A DNA stretch of 64,000 bases from UBA9926 sp023261215 (GCA_038136035.1 JAYPYV010000004.1:1-64000); one strand, 5' to 3'; shown: positions 16,995 through 26,701, numbered from the stretch's first letter. Notes: a model not told the origin generated them from the letters alone. Program-made: numbers and translations.

Positions 16995-19900
16995 TCAATC
17001 AGCGGTTGCGAGTGAGACCTCAACCTGAACGACGTGGTGCTCGCGTGAGAAGATGCTCTGGCTGAGTTCGTATGGCAACGTCTCGCCCTCGAGGGTTTCC
17101 ACACTCCCGTCCTCAAGCTGCACCGTGATGCGGTTTGAAGGCCCTTTGGAGACCACAAAAGGCGTTTGGCAGAGGCTGAATGCGTACTGACCCGAACGAA
17201 GCGGAATCCTTCGCCACTTGTTGCGAAGATCCAGGAAGTCATACGGGGTGTCAGTGGTTAAATATTCAGTCTCACGAATGAGCGACGAATTGAACGAAAT
17301 ACAACCGTCTTTGATTCGGAGTCCGAGTTCCAGGTAACGAGAGAGTATTTCTTCCTTGACCTGTCCCGTCATCCCAGGTTGCTGCGCGCCTGCGAAACTT
17401 GGCGTATGCGAGTAAGGATCATCCGGGAATGCCCCGTATTCGCCGGGTGACTTGTTAAAACCCATGCCGCCACGGATGTCATAGTAGCGGGCAACTAACT
17501 GTTCTATGACCGCGTCATCAGGGTGTTGCTCAGTCGCCCAAACAATATTTTCAGCCACAGCGAGCATCAGTTTACCGACCATATGCCAGTAGATGGATCC
17601 TAGACCTTCATAGGCATACATCCCGCCAGAGCGACCGGTGAAACGATGATGCTGAAAGGTCGCCTCGAACAAGGATTCGAGCAGATCGGATTCCTCACGA
17701 GCAAGCGCTCGGTGCTCTTCACCTTCGAGTTGGGCTAGGGCTTCGCGCAGAGACTCGACGTTTCTAAAAGCGCCGTTGAAATGGAAATGGCCCAGCACGT
17801 CTTTCTCGACAATGGGGTTGGGTCCCAAGTCGAAGAGCGTCTTCAACAGCCTCGACTGAGACACTTGGTCTGCATTCAGCGTGTTTTTTTGCAGGAAAGG
17901 GGTCAAGGTTCGATCTGGGTACAGTTGATAACTGTTTCTGCGCGGGTCGAAAATGGGTGAGCGCCTCAGGGCTTCCAGTACGGTCAGTGTCTCGTCAGCC
18001 GTTAAAAGTCGCGAACTGAGCACTGCAACTTGCCCCTCGAGCATCTCATAGAGGGGTTCGACATGCGTTTCAGAAGCGCCAAATTTCAGCAGATTATAGG
18101 CATGATAAAGGCCGTCCGCCCGGCGGTTGGCTCTGATGCTTTGAGCGATGATGGATCGGCTTCGAGTCAGAAACTCGATGATGCGACCTTTCTTTATAAG
18201 TGCGGTTTGTCCTGTTAAACCCGAAGCTTGAAGTCGATCTCGGTATCGACTGCCGATCAGGCCCAATTGATCCTGAACCTGGCGCCTCGTAACGTCGGTG
18301 ACGGAACACATTAATGCATCGTGTTGTGTCTCAATCAGCTCGTCCATTTCCTCGAAAAAGGTGGCTACGTGCCGATCAATGGGAATCGCATCGGGCTCTG
18401 CTGAGGCCAACAGCTCCTCGAGTAGCAATAAATGGCGATGCAAATAGCAAAGCGTGACCACGGAAGCCCCAAAGCCGGCAAGGGCGTTATTGGCATCGTT
18501 CCATTCGGGGCGTTGCGTATTGAGCCAAATACCGGCTTCTGGCACAAAGTTGGACAACTTTGCGAGCACTGGGACCAAGAGTTTTTCGACCATGTTGACG
18601 TGGATTACCTGGCCTGATTCGTCGGTGATCAACCGTTGGTCGGTGCCACGCTGTGCCACATTGTCACTGATCTGTTGATTCAAGCCAGACAGGAATTCGA
18701 TGCTGTTTCGGGGATCTTTTAGCAGTGCCTCATAAGACCGAATGCGGTAGGGCACATTCGCGTAGCTGAAAATGGGCTTAAGCAGCAGCGATCGGAGTGC
18801 CTCGGGGTGCAACTTCAGCGACAACTCAAGCAACTTAACCAAGTAAATGATTTGATGATCGCCCCAATAGCCAATGTTGGCCCAAGGATCGTCCGGATTC
18901 GGCGTTTCCCAATCGATGCCTTCGGAGGTCAGCCGGTAAGGGTTGTATCCATCAGCGGTCGAGGCATTGAGAAATTTAGCGATCATGCTCTCAATGTATT
19001 CGGGGTACGACAGTGCAGCTGCTTCCCAATTTTGGAAGATGTCTCGCCAGTTACCTTCGTAGTACAGCCGCTCGCTGCCGTCGGGGTTTCGGACCTGGAT
19101 GTTGAACTGGTTCCAAGGACGGGATGGGTCGCCATGGCGACGACTAAATGACATCGGGAGGTATTCGTAAGTCAATCGAAGGAGGTCCGATGATTGGGTC
19201 TTCCTGCTCCAGGCCATCAGCTCAGTAAGCGACAGAGCGTTCGGTAAATCAGCCAAAGACGTCTGGTAAGCCTCAAGCGCACGGGGATTCCGGGCTCGAC
19301 AAAATGCCAGGAAGTGCGACGTAGTGATGTGGTAACCACTGGCAAATGCGCCACCTCGAAGAAGGTTAAAAAGGACATTTGCGGTGTGATGTGCCGCGCC
19401 GGATCGGTCACCCGTGGTCTGGTAACCATCGGCGGATGCCATCAGTTCCCGAAACTTTCGGCAATCAGAAGTGGCGCTTGCTTCAAGATCCTGCGCGAGG
19501 GTCGTTGAGGTTTGCAGATAGTGCCTTAGATCGTGCGTTTTTGCGGCGCTTTGATTCACCTCCGCGACCAAATGCCATTGATGACTAGCGCCAGCTGAGA
19601 GCTCGATTGAGGCATTGACAAAGTAAGCGCCTCGCTGCCCTCGAATATCCAGCTCAGATTCGAGTGGAGCGCCTTGCTGGAAGGCGCGAATCTGGCTTGA
19701 TGACAAAAGCACCTTTGGATGCACAAGGCCTGTTGACCAAACCGTGGTCGCAGACAAGGCTTCGCTCGGTTCGGCTCGGTCCGACAGTGTCGAACTCATG
19801 GTATAGATGCCAAGGCCTGTGCCAGCGTCCAGTTCGGATCGCTTATAGGCATCCAGCAGACAACTCAGTTCGTTTTGCGTTTGCGTGGTGGCGCCGAAGG

Positions 19901-20456
19901 GCAGAAGGTTCTCAAGTCCGTCCAGTATGTCGATCCGAACGCTGCTGTCCCCTTGATTGATGACTTGGGCGGTCTTAATGAAGCCGAAACGATCACTGGT
20001 TCTTAATGCGTATTCAAACGTGATGTCGAGGTCCAGGTTTTCTTCCCGGAAGATGATGATGTGTCCGAGCTGACTCTTCTCGAGCGTCTGACGCGTTCGG
20101 TAGACGGGACTGGATAGCGGGTGTAGAGGCTCCCAGAGGTACGTGGTGCCATCACGTTCGATCAGTAGTGCGGTTCGAGAACCTGTGAAGGCGGCGCCGT
20201 CACGGATCTTATCTTCTGTGTAGTAAGGGAAGAGCGCCTGTTCGGCATTGGCCCTTCCCGCGGTGATTCCGCCTCGCGATGTCGTGAATAGCCAATGATC
20301 TGATTGGCTCACCAGGCTCATGAAGAACTCAGGCATGGCGTCGACGTCACTGATTCGATAGAAGGGTTCGCCTTCTCGCGTGACGTAGTCGCCGACGGGT
20401 TCGCGACTCGTTGTGGGTAGCGGAACAGTGCCGATGTGTATCCTGGGTTGCTTCAT
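16995..20456 (-). CDS. Large GH94/GH149-like glycoside phosphorylase
   Basis: A cytoplasmic protein of 1153 residues with no signal peptide. The N-terminal part (about 20-330) is beta-sandwich-like. A helical (alpha/alpha)6-barrel part covers about 350-1050, followed by a C-terminal beta domain. Key stretches are YEGNWRDIFQNWEA (466-479), GIDWE (513-517), IGYWGDHQIIYL (528-539) and PEWNDANNAL (650-659). The last corresponds by position and sequence to the DWND motif of GH94 phosphorylases, which makes Asp654 the candidate general acid. The length and these motifs fit best with GH149 beta-1,3-glucan phosphorylases. These release glucose-1-phosphate from beta-1,3-gluco-oligosaccharides. GH94 or an uncharacterised sister family remain alternatives. 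It is divergent from a 144-residue unknown gene and the second TonB receptor. No strong ribosome site is visible. Confidence 0.65.
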   Translation of the reverse strand: MKQPRIHIGTVPLPTTSREPVGDYVTREGEPFYRISDVDAMPEFFMSLVSQSDHWLFTTSRGGITAGRANAEQALFPYYTEDKIRDGAAFTGSRTALLIERDGTTYLWEPLHPLSSPVYRTRQTLEKSQLGHIIIFREENLDLDITFEYALRTSDRFGFIKTAQVINQGDSSVRIDILDGLENLLPFGATTQTQNELSCLLDAYKRSELDAGTGLGIYTMSSTLSDRAEPSEALSATTVWSTGLVHPKVLLSSSQIRAFQQGAPLESELDIRGQRGAYFVNASIELSAGASHQWHLVAEVNQSAAKTHDLRHYLQTSTTLAQDLEASATSDCRKFRELMASADGYQTTGDRSGAAHHTANVLFNLLRGGAFASGYHITTSHFLAFCRARNPRALEAYQTSLADLPNALSLTELMAWSRKTQSSDLLRLTYEYLPMSFSRRHGDPSRPWNQFNIQVRNPDGSERLYYEGNWRDIFQNWEAAALSYPEYIESMIAKFLNASTADGYNPYRLTSEGIDWETPNPDDPWANIGYWGDHQIIYLVKLLELSLKLHPEALRSLLLKPIFSYANVPYRIRSYEALLKDPRNSIEFLSGLNQQISDNVAQRGTDQRLITDESGQVIHVNMVEKLLVPVLAKLSNFVPEAGIWLNTQRPEWNDANNALAGFGASVVTLCYLHRHLLLLEELLASAEPDAIPIDRHVATFFEEMDELIETQHDALMCSVTDVTRRQVQDQLGLIGSRYRDRLQASGLTGQTALIKKGRIIEFLTRSRSIIAQSIRANRRADGLYHAYNLLKFGASETHVEPLYEMLEGQVAVLSSRLLTADETLTVLEALRRSPIFDPRRNSYQLYPDRTLTPFLQKNTLNADQVSQSRLLKTLFDLGPNPIVEKDVLGHFHFNGAFRNVESLREALAQLEGEEHRALAREESDLLESLFEATFQHHRFTGRSGGMYAYEGLGSIYWHMVGKLMLAVAENIVWATEQHPDDAVIEQLVARYYDIRGGMGFNKSPGEYGAFPDDPYSHTPSFAGAQQPGMTGQVKEEILSRYLELGLRIKDGCISFNSSLIRETEYLTTDTPYDFLDLRNKWRRIPLRSGQYAFSLCQTPFVVSKGPSNRITVQLEDGSVETLEGETLPYELSQSIFSREHHVVQVEVSLATAD

Positions 20457-20850
20457 AACTGTGGAATAGGGGGAATTTCACCCGATCGCTTGCGGCTTAA
20501 TGATTAAGGGCTGTTCCAAGGATTGTCCCTGAATGGGTGAAATCGCTCTATGAGCGCCAAGCCAGAGACCCTTTAAACCCTTGGATGACGCCTTCTGACG
20601 CTTCAGCCTGCAGTCGATCCTTGGTCAGACGTGAGGCGGTGCGCGGTCGAGATAATGGGTAGGAAAAGGGGACCGTTGAACATGCCGGTTTAGTGAACCG
20701 ATGGCCGCCCCAAACGCTCAACTGACCTCTATTTAGCCGATGGATCCCGTTGTTTCGGTCTGCACTGTCTTGGCGGCATGAGGAGAAGCGATCTGTTTTG
20801 GGGTCACAGAGCGCATGGGGGAAGCTGAGCTCGCCTAAGCGCCGTCGCGT
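20457..20850. other. Intergenic region between the divergent phosphorylase and unknown gene
   Basis: About 394 bases. No gene, terminator or clear operator was recognised. It must hold the promoter of the phosphorylase on the minus strand. Confidence 0.4.
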
Positions 20851-21285
20851 ATGCTGGACAAACCGAAAGGACTCAAGAATAAGATGCTATCGCTCACTGC
20901 CGTCACCTTAGCCCAGGCTCAAATACTCCGCATGCTTTTGGAGCACGCGCGAGATCCTGGCCGGGGCGGTCGGCGAGTAGGCGCCAGTCAAGGTGGGTAT
21001 CCCGTTTGGCATGTGGATTGCGACCGCGCGGAGCTGGCGCGCTTGATGGGGCTTTCGAGCGACGATTTTGTCGCGAGAAAGCAGCTTGAAAATGACCTTG
21101 AAACCCTGACTCGAGCGAGAATTATTTCAAACGAAGAGGCTCTGGCGCAGGATTGCGGCCCCGCATTGATCGCGATGAAGTGCTACAGAGACCCCGAGGG
21201 CCTTGAGTGGATCGGGTTCAGTTTCGAGCTGCCCTGTCTTCTAGCTGAATTGCATTGGTCAAGCCTCCTGACCGAACAAAAATGA
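20851..21285 (+). CDS. Hypothetical protein, possibly winged-helix-like
   Basis: 144 residues (133 if the ATG at 20884 is used). Not recognised. It is helix-rich: a first segment LTAVTLAQAQILRMLLEHARD, a glycine/arginine-rich turn, then CDRAELARLMGLSSDDFVAR and LENDLETLTRARIIS. These could form a winged helix-turn-helix. The C-terminal part has a strand-like WIGFSFELP. No signal peptide or membrane segment is present. It lies between the divergent phosphorylase and the second TonB receptor, so a local regulator is possible. Neither start has a good ribosome site. Confidence 0.5.
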   Translation: MLDKPKGLKNKMLSLTAVTLAQAQILRMLLEHARDPGRGGRRVGASQGGYPVWHVDCDRAELARLMGLSSDDFVARKQLENDLETLTRARIISNEEALAQDCGPALIAMKCYRDPEGLEWIGFSFELPCLLAELHWSSLLTEQK

Positions 21286-21823
21286 CCGAGGAAGCGATGC
21301 AGGCTACTCGATTAGGCGTCAAGGCCTATTCAATCCAACGCATGCCGCTTGCGACCCGTGCAGGACTGACCTGTGTGGACGCAATGACAAAGATGGGCTT
21401 GAAATTTTTGTGAGGTTTCCGGGGCCGCGAGAGGGCGTTCCAATTCGAGTAAAAATCGGGCCTACATAGGTGCAGTGGGGGAGATGGGTCCTTACGCCAT
21501 CATGCCCTGATCGTGATCGCTCAAGGACTCAGCAAATCCGCAAACCCATTACCTAGTCCAGCCGCGTTGCGAGTGATGAATCCAAGGCGATGTGTGCCTT
21601 TTGTAAGAACGTTCTTGGGATTCGCGGAGGGGGAATCGATGCGAATAGCAACAAAGCAATTGATTTCGTGTATTTAAATCTATTAATACTGTGAATTAAG
21701 CAAGAAACCCATTAATTAACACTGATAGAGGAGGTAACCTTCGCTTAGAAGGAGGGTCCTTTAAAAAAAGACATCTACTTTTCAAAAGCTTAAATCAATT
21801 CATTCGCATAAAAGGGGAGAACT
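21286..21823. other. Long leader region of the second TonB receptor
   Basis: 538 bases without a convincing gene. The last 200 bases are AT-rich, unlike the surroundings. They hold the perfect 12-bp palindrome at 21605-21616 and two purine-rich GGAGG-like stretches near 21730-21755, the second preceded by a small CCTTC/GAAGG hairpin. The true ribosome site AAAAGGGGAG lies just before 21824. It is probably a regulated promoter with a structured 5' leader. Confidence 0.45.
21605..21616. promoter_or_regulatory. Perfect 12-bp palindrome upstream of TonB receptor
   Basis: AAGAACGTTCTT is fully self-complementary with a central CG, as in LacI/GntR-type operators. It lies 208 bases upstream of the receptor start. 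It differs from the 14-mers near the LacI gene, so another regulator may use it. Confidence 0.4.
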
Positions 21824-24298
21824 ATGCGACACCTACCTTTGCTGTCTTCAGCCGCCGGGTTGTTGGCAGTGCTCATAGCACCTGCCGCTCAATCTGCGGT
21901 CATTGAAGAAATTGTTGTCCAAGCACGCGCACAAGAGGAATCCGTTCGAGATATTCCCGTGGCATTGACCGCTGTGAGCGAAGAGCGCATGGACCAGTTT
22001 GGCATCGAGAGCATGATGGATCTCGAAGCCTTAACGCCACAACTCAGTATTCGACGCGCGACAAGTGGCAGTGGTACCTCGATTTCCATTCGCGGTATCG
22101 CGTCGCCCTCAACCAGTATCGGTATCGAGCAGTCGGTCGCTGTGATCATTGACGGGGTTTACTTCCCGCAAGGCCGTTCGATCAACGAAGGTCTGTTTGA
22201 CACCAATCAAGTGTCGGTCTTGAAAGGTCCGCAAGCCTTGTATTTTGGTAAGAACGCGACGGCAGGGGTGATCTCAGTTCGGACCAACAATCCTGGCGAT
22301 GAATTTGAAGCCAGTATTCGGGTGAACAATGAGTTCGAATCCAAGGACACCACGGTCGAGGGCATTATTTCGATGCCCGTCAATGATCAGTTTGGTCTTC
22401 GTCTGGCGGTTCAAGCGTCTGATATGAAAGAAGGGTGGATCACCAACAGTGCCAATGTTGCAGGTGATACCTACACGATGCTCGATGCAGCGACCGGCAA
22501 TGTCGAGTCTTTTGATAACCCGGTAGCGACCGAGTTTTATCCGCAAGAAGAAACGGTCTATGTTCGCTTGACCGCTGCGGGGGATCTTTCAGATACCTTC
22601 AGCTACAACGTGAAAGGCTCTTATGCGAGTTATGAAGCGTCTTACACCGGTGGCGGTGAGCTCTACAACTGCTCGACGTTGAATGGCGTTGCACACTCGA
22701 GTTCTGCGGATACTGATGGTGATGGGTACTTGGATCCCACACCGTTGCCGTCCGTCGATTGCGTCTTTGATGGTTCACAAGGCTGGAATGATGTGCCTCC
22801 GCAAGTGGCGCAAGTCAATCCCTTGCTTAACATGTTCGGTAATGGGGATTCGGGTGAGAAGTACGAATCGAAGTCCATTACGGCAACATTGGATTGGTCT
22901 TTGGAGGCCATGGACGTTTCGGCCATCTTGAACTGGCACGATCAGAACGTTCAGTGGGTCGGTGACCAAGATGGTGGTGAGGTCACGAGTATTTTCGCCG
23001 GTGAAGAAAACAACTTCAAAAATATCTCAGCGGAAGTCCGCGCGGTGACGACCTTCGATCAACCCGTCAATTTTGTTCTTGGTGCTTACTACCAAAGTGC
23101 GGATCTATGGTTTGACCAGGACGTCATTTTCTTGAGAGTCCGTAACAGCGCTGCACCAAACCCACATGACGAGTTCACGGCTTATAACAAGCTCTCAGAA
23201 ACCGATGGCAGCACCCAATCGGTCTACGGTGAGGTTGTCTGGGATATCGATGATCAGTGGCAGTTGACTGCAGGCGTGCGTTACCACCACGAGACCAAGG
23301 ATTCTTACTTCATTCAGCCTTACGTTCACCCCTGGGTGGTGGGGCTGTTCACGGCGTATGATCCCAGCAATCCAGCGACAAAACCTTTGTTCAATCAGAC
23401 CTTCAAAGATTGGATCCCAGAAGTGACGTTGCGTTGGGAGCCGACCGATAACGTGACTTACTACGCGGCCTACAAAGAGGGGTTCAAGTCGGGTGGTTTC
23501 TCAAACAGTGCCATCTTGAGCAACCTGTCACCTCCAGGCTGGTTTGACTTCGTCTTTGATCCAGAACACAACCACGGCGGTGAGCTGGGTGTGAAAGCTT
23601 CGTTGTTCGACAATTCGATGCTCGCGACCTTTGAGTTTTTCCACTACACCTTTGAAGACCTGCAGGTGGACTTCTTTAACTCTGCACAATTTGCTTACGT
23701 GACTGAAAATGCGGGGGGTTCGAAGACTTACGGCGGCGAATTCCAGATGGAATGGGCAACGCCTGTCGATGGATTGACGCTGTCGGGTTCGGTTGGGTAT
23801 CTGTCTTCGAAGTTCACCGACTTTGACAACTTCTGCTTTACCGGTCAGACGCCAGCTCAAGGGTGCGACGAAAAGCAACCAGGTCAGGCTGAGACGGAAC
23901 TGCGTCAGAACCTCGCAGGCAATACGCGCCCTGGCGCACCGAAGTGGAGCGGCTTTGTCGCAGCCAATTATGAGCGTGAACTGGGTTCAGGCTTACTGTT
24001 CGGTTTAACAGCCAACCTCCAATACAAAGGTGAGACGGTGTTGAGTTCGTCAGATCCTTTCGCGACTTATCCGTCCTATACGATGTTTGATGCTAACGTC
24101 CGAATTTTTGATGCGGATGACCGTTGGCAGGTTGCCTTGATTGGTAAGAACCTTAACGACGAATTAGCGATTGTTACGTCGGGGAACGTACCAGGAACTG
24201 GCGCGAACACGGGTACGGCATTTGGTTTCCGCTCGGACCAGCGCGGTAGCGCGGTTCGCGGTCGACAGGTCGAGTTGGAGTTCTTGTATCGATTCTAA
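21824..24298 (+). CDS. TonB-dependent outer-membrane receptor
   Basis: An 824-residue receptor with a signal peptide (about 1-25), the TonB box EEIVVQARAQ, a plug with LKGPQALYFGKNATAG, and a beta-barrel ending in the canonical terminal phenylalanine (LEFLYRF). An extracellular-type loop contains DTDGDGYLD at 296-304, an EF-hand/thrombospondin-3-like calcium motif, between two cysteines. The start has a strong AAAAGGGGAG ribosome site. A terminator follows, so it is a single-gene unit. Its closeness to the phosphorylase suggests import of a glucan oligosaccharide, but no SusD partner is present and the ligand is not proven. Confidence 0.92.
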   Translation: MRHLPLLSSAAGLLAVLIAPAAQSAVIEEIVVQARAQEESVRDIPVALTAVSEERMDQFGIESMMDLEALTPQLSIRRATSGSGTSISIRGIASPSTSIGIEQSVAVIIDGVYFPQGRSINEGLFDTNQVSVLKGPQALYFGKNATAGVISVRTNNPGDEFEASIRVNNEFESKDTTVEGIISMPVNDQFGLRLAVQASDMKEGWITNSANVAGDTYTMLDAATGNVESFDNPVATEFYPQEETVYVRLTAAGDLSDTFSYNVKGSYASYEASYTGGGELYNCSTLNGVAHSSSADTDGDGYLDPTPLPSVDCVFDGSQGWNDVPPQVAQVNPLLNMFGNGDSGEKYESKSITATLDWSLEAMDVSAILNWHDQNVQWVGDQDGGEVTSIFAGEENNFKNISAEVRAVTTFDQPVNFVLGAYYQSADLWFDQDVIFLRVRNSAAPNPHDEFTAYNKLSETDGSTQSVYGEVVWDIDDQWQLTAGVRYHHETKDSYFIQPYVHPWVVGLFTAYDPSNPATKPLFNQTFKDWIPEVTLRWEPTDNVTYYAAYKEGFKSGGFSNSAILSNLSPPGWFDFVFDPEHNHGGELGVKASLFDNSMLATFEFFHYTFEDLQVDFFNSAQFAYVTENAGGSKTYGGEFQMEWATPVDGLTLSGSVGYLSSKFTDFDNFCFTGQTPAQGCDEKQPGQAETELRQNLAGNTRPGAPKWSGFVAANYERELGSGLLFGLTANLQYKGETVLSSSDPFATYPSYTMFDANVRIFDADDRWQVALIGKNLNDELAIVTSGNVPGTGANTGTAFGFRSDQRGSAVRGRQVELEFLYRF

Positions 24299-24320
24299 GC
24301 CTCGAGCTTGAGGGAATGAG

Positions 24321-24355
24321 AAGCCCGGTCGCTTAAAGCCACCGGGCTTTTTTTT
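24321..24355 (+). terminator. Rho-independent terminator after second TonB receptor
   Basis: AAGCCCGGT (24321-24329) and ACCGGGCTT (24341-24349) form a 9-bp stem with an 11-nt loop, followed by a run of T to 24355. Confidence 0.9.
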
Positions 24356-24453
24356 GCCCTAAAGAATCTCAGCTCTCAAGGCGAGGCGTGGACGCCCCAC
24401 CGAGGGCAGGCTAATCTCATGCTTTGCGTTAGGCGGTCTATCACGCGAGGCGA

Positions 24454-24606
24454 ATGAAAGCGCTGACCGGATGCGATGGAATCATCGAACGGTGGCGTGA
24501 GCCGCGTGTTGTACGCAACCATAAAATCCTGAGTGAGAGGACCCGTCAGTACCTAGACTCACTCGCTAACCGAAAGACCCGTGGACTCGGGAGAGAGATG
24601 TTATGA
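24454..24606 (+). CDS. Possible 50-residue small protein coupled to the CoA-transferase
   Basis: An open frame of 50 codons starts with ATG after GCGAGGCG and ends with a TGA that overlaps the CoA-transferase ATG (ATGA). The product would be basic and helical (for example IIERWREPRVV and ERTRQYLDSLANRK), without a known domain. The overlap arrangement is typical of translational coupling, but a leader peptide or chance frame is equally possible. Confidence 0.25.
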   Translation: MKALTGCDGIIERWREPRVVRNHKILSERTRQYLDSLANRKTRGLGREML

Positions 24607-25781
24607 AACCACTTGAGGGCGTTACCGTACTGGAATTTTCAACCATGATTACCGCATCCTTTGCGGCCATGATGATGGCCGAGCAAGGTGCTCGGGTGAT
24701 TAAAGTGGAGCCGCTCAATGTGGGTGATCCGATGCGCTATATCGGCGCCAACAAAGGTGGGATTTCATCACTCTTTGCCAATTGCAATCGAGGCAAGCGC
24801 GCTATCCGTGTGGATCTCAAAGACGAAGCCGGTCAGAGTGTGATTCGCGATATGATTAAAGAGGTTGACGTCTTTATCCACAATTTCCGTCCTGGCGTCA
24901 TGGACAAATTGAACCTGGGCAGTGATGCGTTGCGCGCGATCAATCCCAATCTCATTTACACCGCCATTTCCGGGTTTGGTAAAGAGGGTCCGCTCGGCCG
25001 GGCACCCGCTTACGATCCAATTATTCAGGCGCATGCAGGCCTTGCTGCAACGCAGGGTCGAGAGGGCGAGCCCGCCTTCTTTAGAACGCTGATTTGCGAC
25101 AAGATCACGGCGTACACCGCATGTCAGGCGGTGACGGCTGCACTGTATGCACGCGAGAAATCAGGACAAGGGCAACACATTGATCTCTCTATGTTGGATG
25201 CTGGGCTGTTCTTTATTTTTCCTGATGGCTTTCAGAACCACACCTTGCTGGATGATGATCATGAACGCGGGCCCTTGCTGATTGATCTTCTCTATGAACT
25301 CACGTTGACGAAGGATGGAGCAGTGACGATTTCAGCGGGCACTCAGGAGATGCAGATGCGGTCTCTGATTGCGGTCGGTATGGAGCACCTCCTCGCGGAT
25401 GAGCGCTTCAACTCGTTTGAGAAAATGGTGGCTAATTTGGCTGAGTTTAAGGACCTGGTAGCCGAGGCCTACTTGGAATACACCACAGATGAAGTGCTCG
25501 AAAAGTTGAAAGTCGCGGACGTGCCCTGTGCGCGTTGTCTGAGCAAAGAGGAGGTTTTGTCGCAACCTCAGATTGAAGCAAATGACACGGTGGAGGTTAT
25601 GGATCATCCGATCATGGGCAAGATGCGGATTGTGAAGTTACCCGCTCGGTTTGAGGGCGAGCGATTGGCGCCGGCCAGACCCAGCCCTGATCACGGAGAG
25701 CACACGGAAGAAGTGCTTGCAGAATTCGGCATTGACGCTGAAAGGCTGAGCGGCCTCATCCACGAGGGCGTTATCAGCTAG
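24603..25781 (+). CDS. CaiB/BaiF family CoA-transferase
   Basis: A 392-residue class III CoA-transferase that moves CoA between carboxylic acids through an enzyme-bound aspartyl-thioester. The N-terminal LEFSTMITASFAAMMMAEQGA, VIKVEP and FIHNFRPGV stretches are typical. The catalytic Asp is Asp166 in ICDKITAY, followed by the conserved GQGQHIDLSMLDA. The length is normal for a single subunit. The ribosome site GGGAGAGAG precedes the start. It is convergent with a MaoC-like gene. Together with the acyl-CoA dehydrogenase downstream it suggests activation and oxidation of an organic acid; the substrate is unknown. Confidence 0.93.
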   Translation: MKPLEGVTVLEFSTMITASFAAMMMAEQGARVIKVEPLNVGDPMRYIGANKGGISSLFANCNRGKRAIRVDLKDEAGQSVIRDMIKEVDVFIHNFRPGVMDKLNLGSDALRAINPNLIYTAISGFGKEGPLGRAPAYDPIIQAHAGLAATQGREGEPAFFRTLICDKITAYTACQAVTAALYAREKSGQGQHIDLSMLDAGLFFIFPDGFQNHTLLDDDHERGPLLIDLLYELTLTKDGAVTISAGTQEMQMRSLIAVGMEHLLADERFNSFEKMVANLAEFKDLVAEAYLEYTTDEVLEKLKVADVPCARCLSKEEVLSQPQIEANDTVEVMDHPIMGKMRIVKLPARFEGERLAPARPSPDHGEHTEEVLAEFGIDAERLSGLIHEGVIS

Positions 25782-25834
25782 GGTTGCTAGCGGGTCGCTG
25801 AAGGCGCGAGCCTCTGAGACCATCGATGGGGCGA

Positions 25835-26701
25835 TCAAAGCTCGCTTGGGTCGTAGAGCTTCGACGAGGCCTTCATGGCGCGCGATTGCATGCGAAGCGA
25901 TGCCACGTGAACCCCTTGTTCATTGTAGGCATGTTGGTCGTACCACACGAATTCGGTTTTTGGACTTTGACCAACACACACCACCTCGCATTGAATGCGA
26001 TAGGGCTGATTCATTAAGAACGGCCCATTAACGTGCACGATCTCCATGGCGCTGAAGAGTCCGGTGGATTCCTCAACGAGCGGTCCAAGACCGCGCATCG
26101 CTGACCCCCAAAGGTACTCGACCAAGGTGCAAGGCGCGCCGACGGGCTCCCCCCAAGGGGAGGCTTCGCGATACCAGGGCAATGGATCACTGATCAGGGA
26201 TTGATCAAACCTCGAGAACTGCTTGCTCGGATCCGCCACGACCTCGTAATCCCCAAGAGACATCCCGGGTTCAACTCGCCTTAGAATCCGGAGTTCCGAT
26301 GGCGAGCAGGGACGATAATCTAGGCTTCTGACTGCAGATTGACTGGGGTCCCCCAGGCCAGCGGTCCCCTCGCAGACGAGAAGCCCATCGGCGCGTTCCA
26401 TCCAGACCCGTGTCGCTTTTTCAGATGCCGTAGGCGTTTCTGCAAATACCTGGACTTGCTCTCGGTCGATGGTGGCATTGCGAAAGATGAGTGAGAGATA
26501 ACCGTGTTCAAACCAGTCTTTACCGAAGAGGTCAATTAGGACCGGTGGAAACTGATTCATGTGGACATCACCCGCCACCGTGCCGCCACGAAATCCGAGT
26601 TCAGCTGCGGTGGCATCATCGTGAATACTGCCTGCGCCGTCATTTGCGGACCAGTTTCTTGCTGCCCAGAGGGGGCCTTGTTTGATGTCTCTCGAAGTCA
26701 T
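25835..26701 (-). CDS. MaoC-like/hot-dog fold protein
   Basis: A 288-residue cytoplasmic protein made of two hot-dog-like halves. The N-terminal half has TAAELGFRGGTVAGDVHMNQFPP, which resembles the MaoC-dehydratase/thioesterase opening; in true hydratases this region carries a catalytic Asp and His. The second half (about 170-280) has a similar fold with FVWYDQHAYNEQG. It is probably a hydratase or thioesterase acting on a CoA ester. It sits between the CoA-transferase and an acyl-CoA dehydrogenase, on the same strand as the latter. Exact chemistry is not determined. Confidence 0.65.
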   Translation of the reverse strand: MTSRDIKQGPLWAARNWSANDGAGSIHDDATAAELGFRGGTVAGDVHMNQFPPVLIDLFGKDWFEHGYLSLIFRNATIDREQVQVFAETPTASEKATRVWMERADGLLVCEGTAGLGDPSQSAVRSLDYRPCSPSELRILRRVEPGMSLGDYEVVADPSKQFSRFDQSLISDPLPWYREASPWGEPVGAPCTLVEYLWGSAMRGLGPLVEESTGLFSAMEIVHVNGPFLMNQPYRIQCEVVCVGQSPKTEFVWYDQHAYNEQGVHVASLRMQSRAMKASSKLYDPSEL

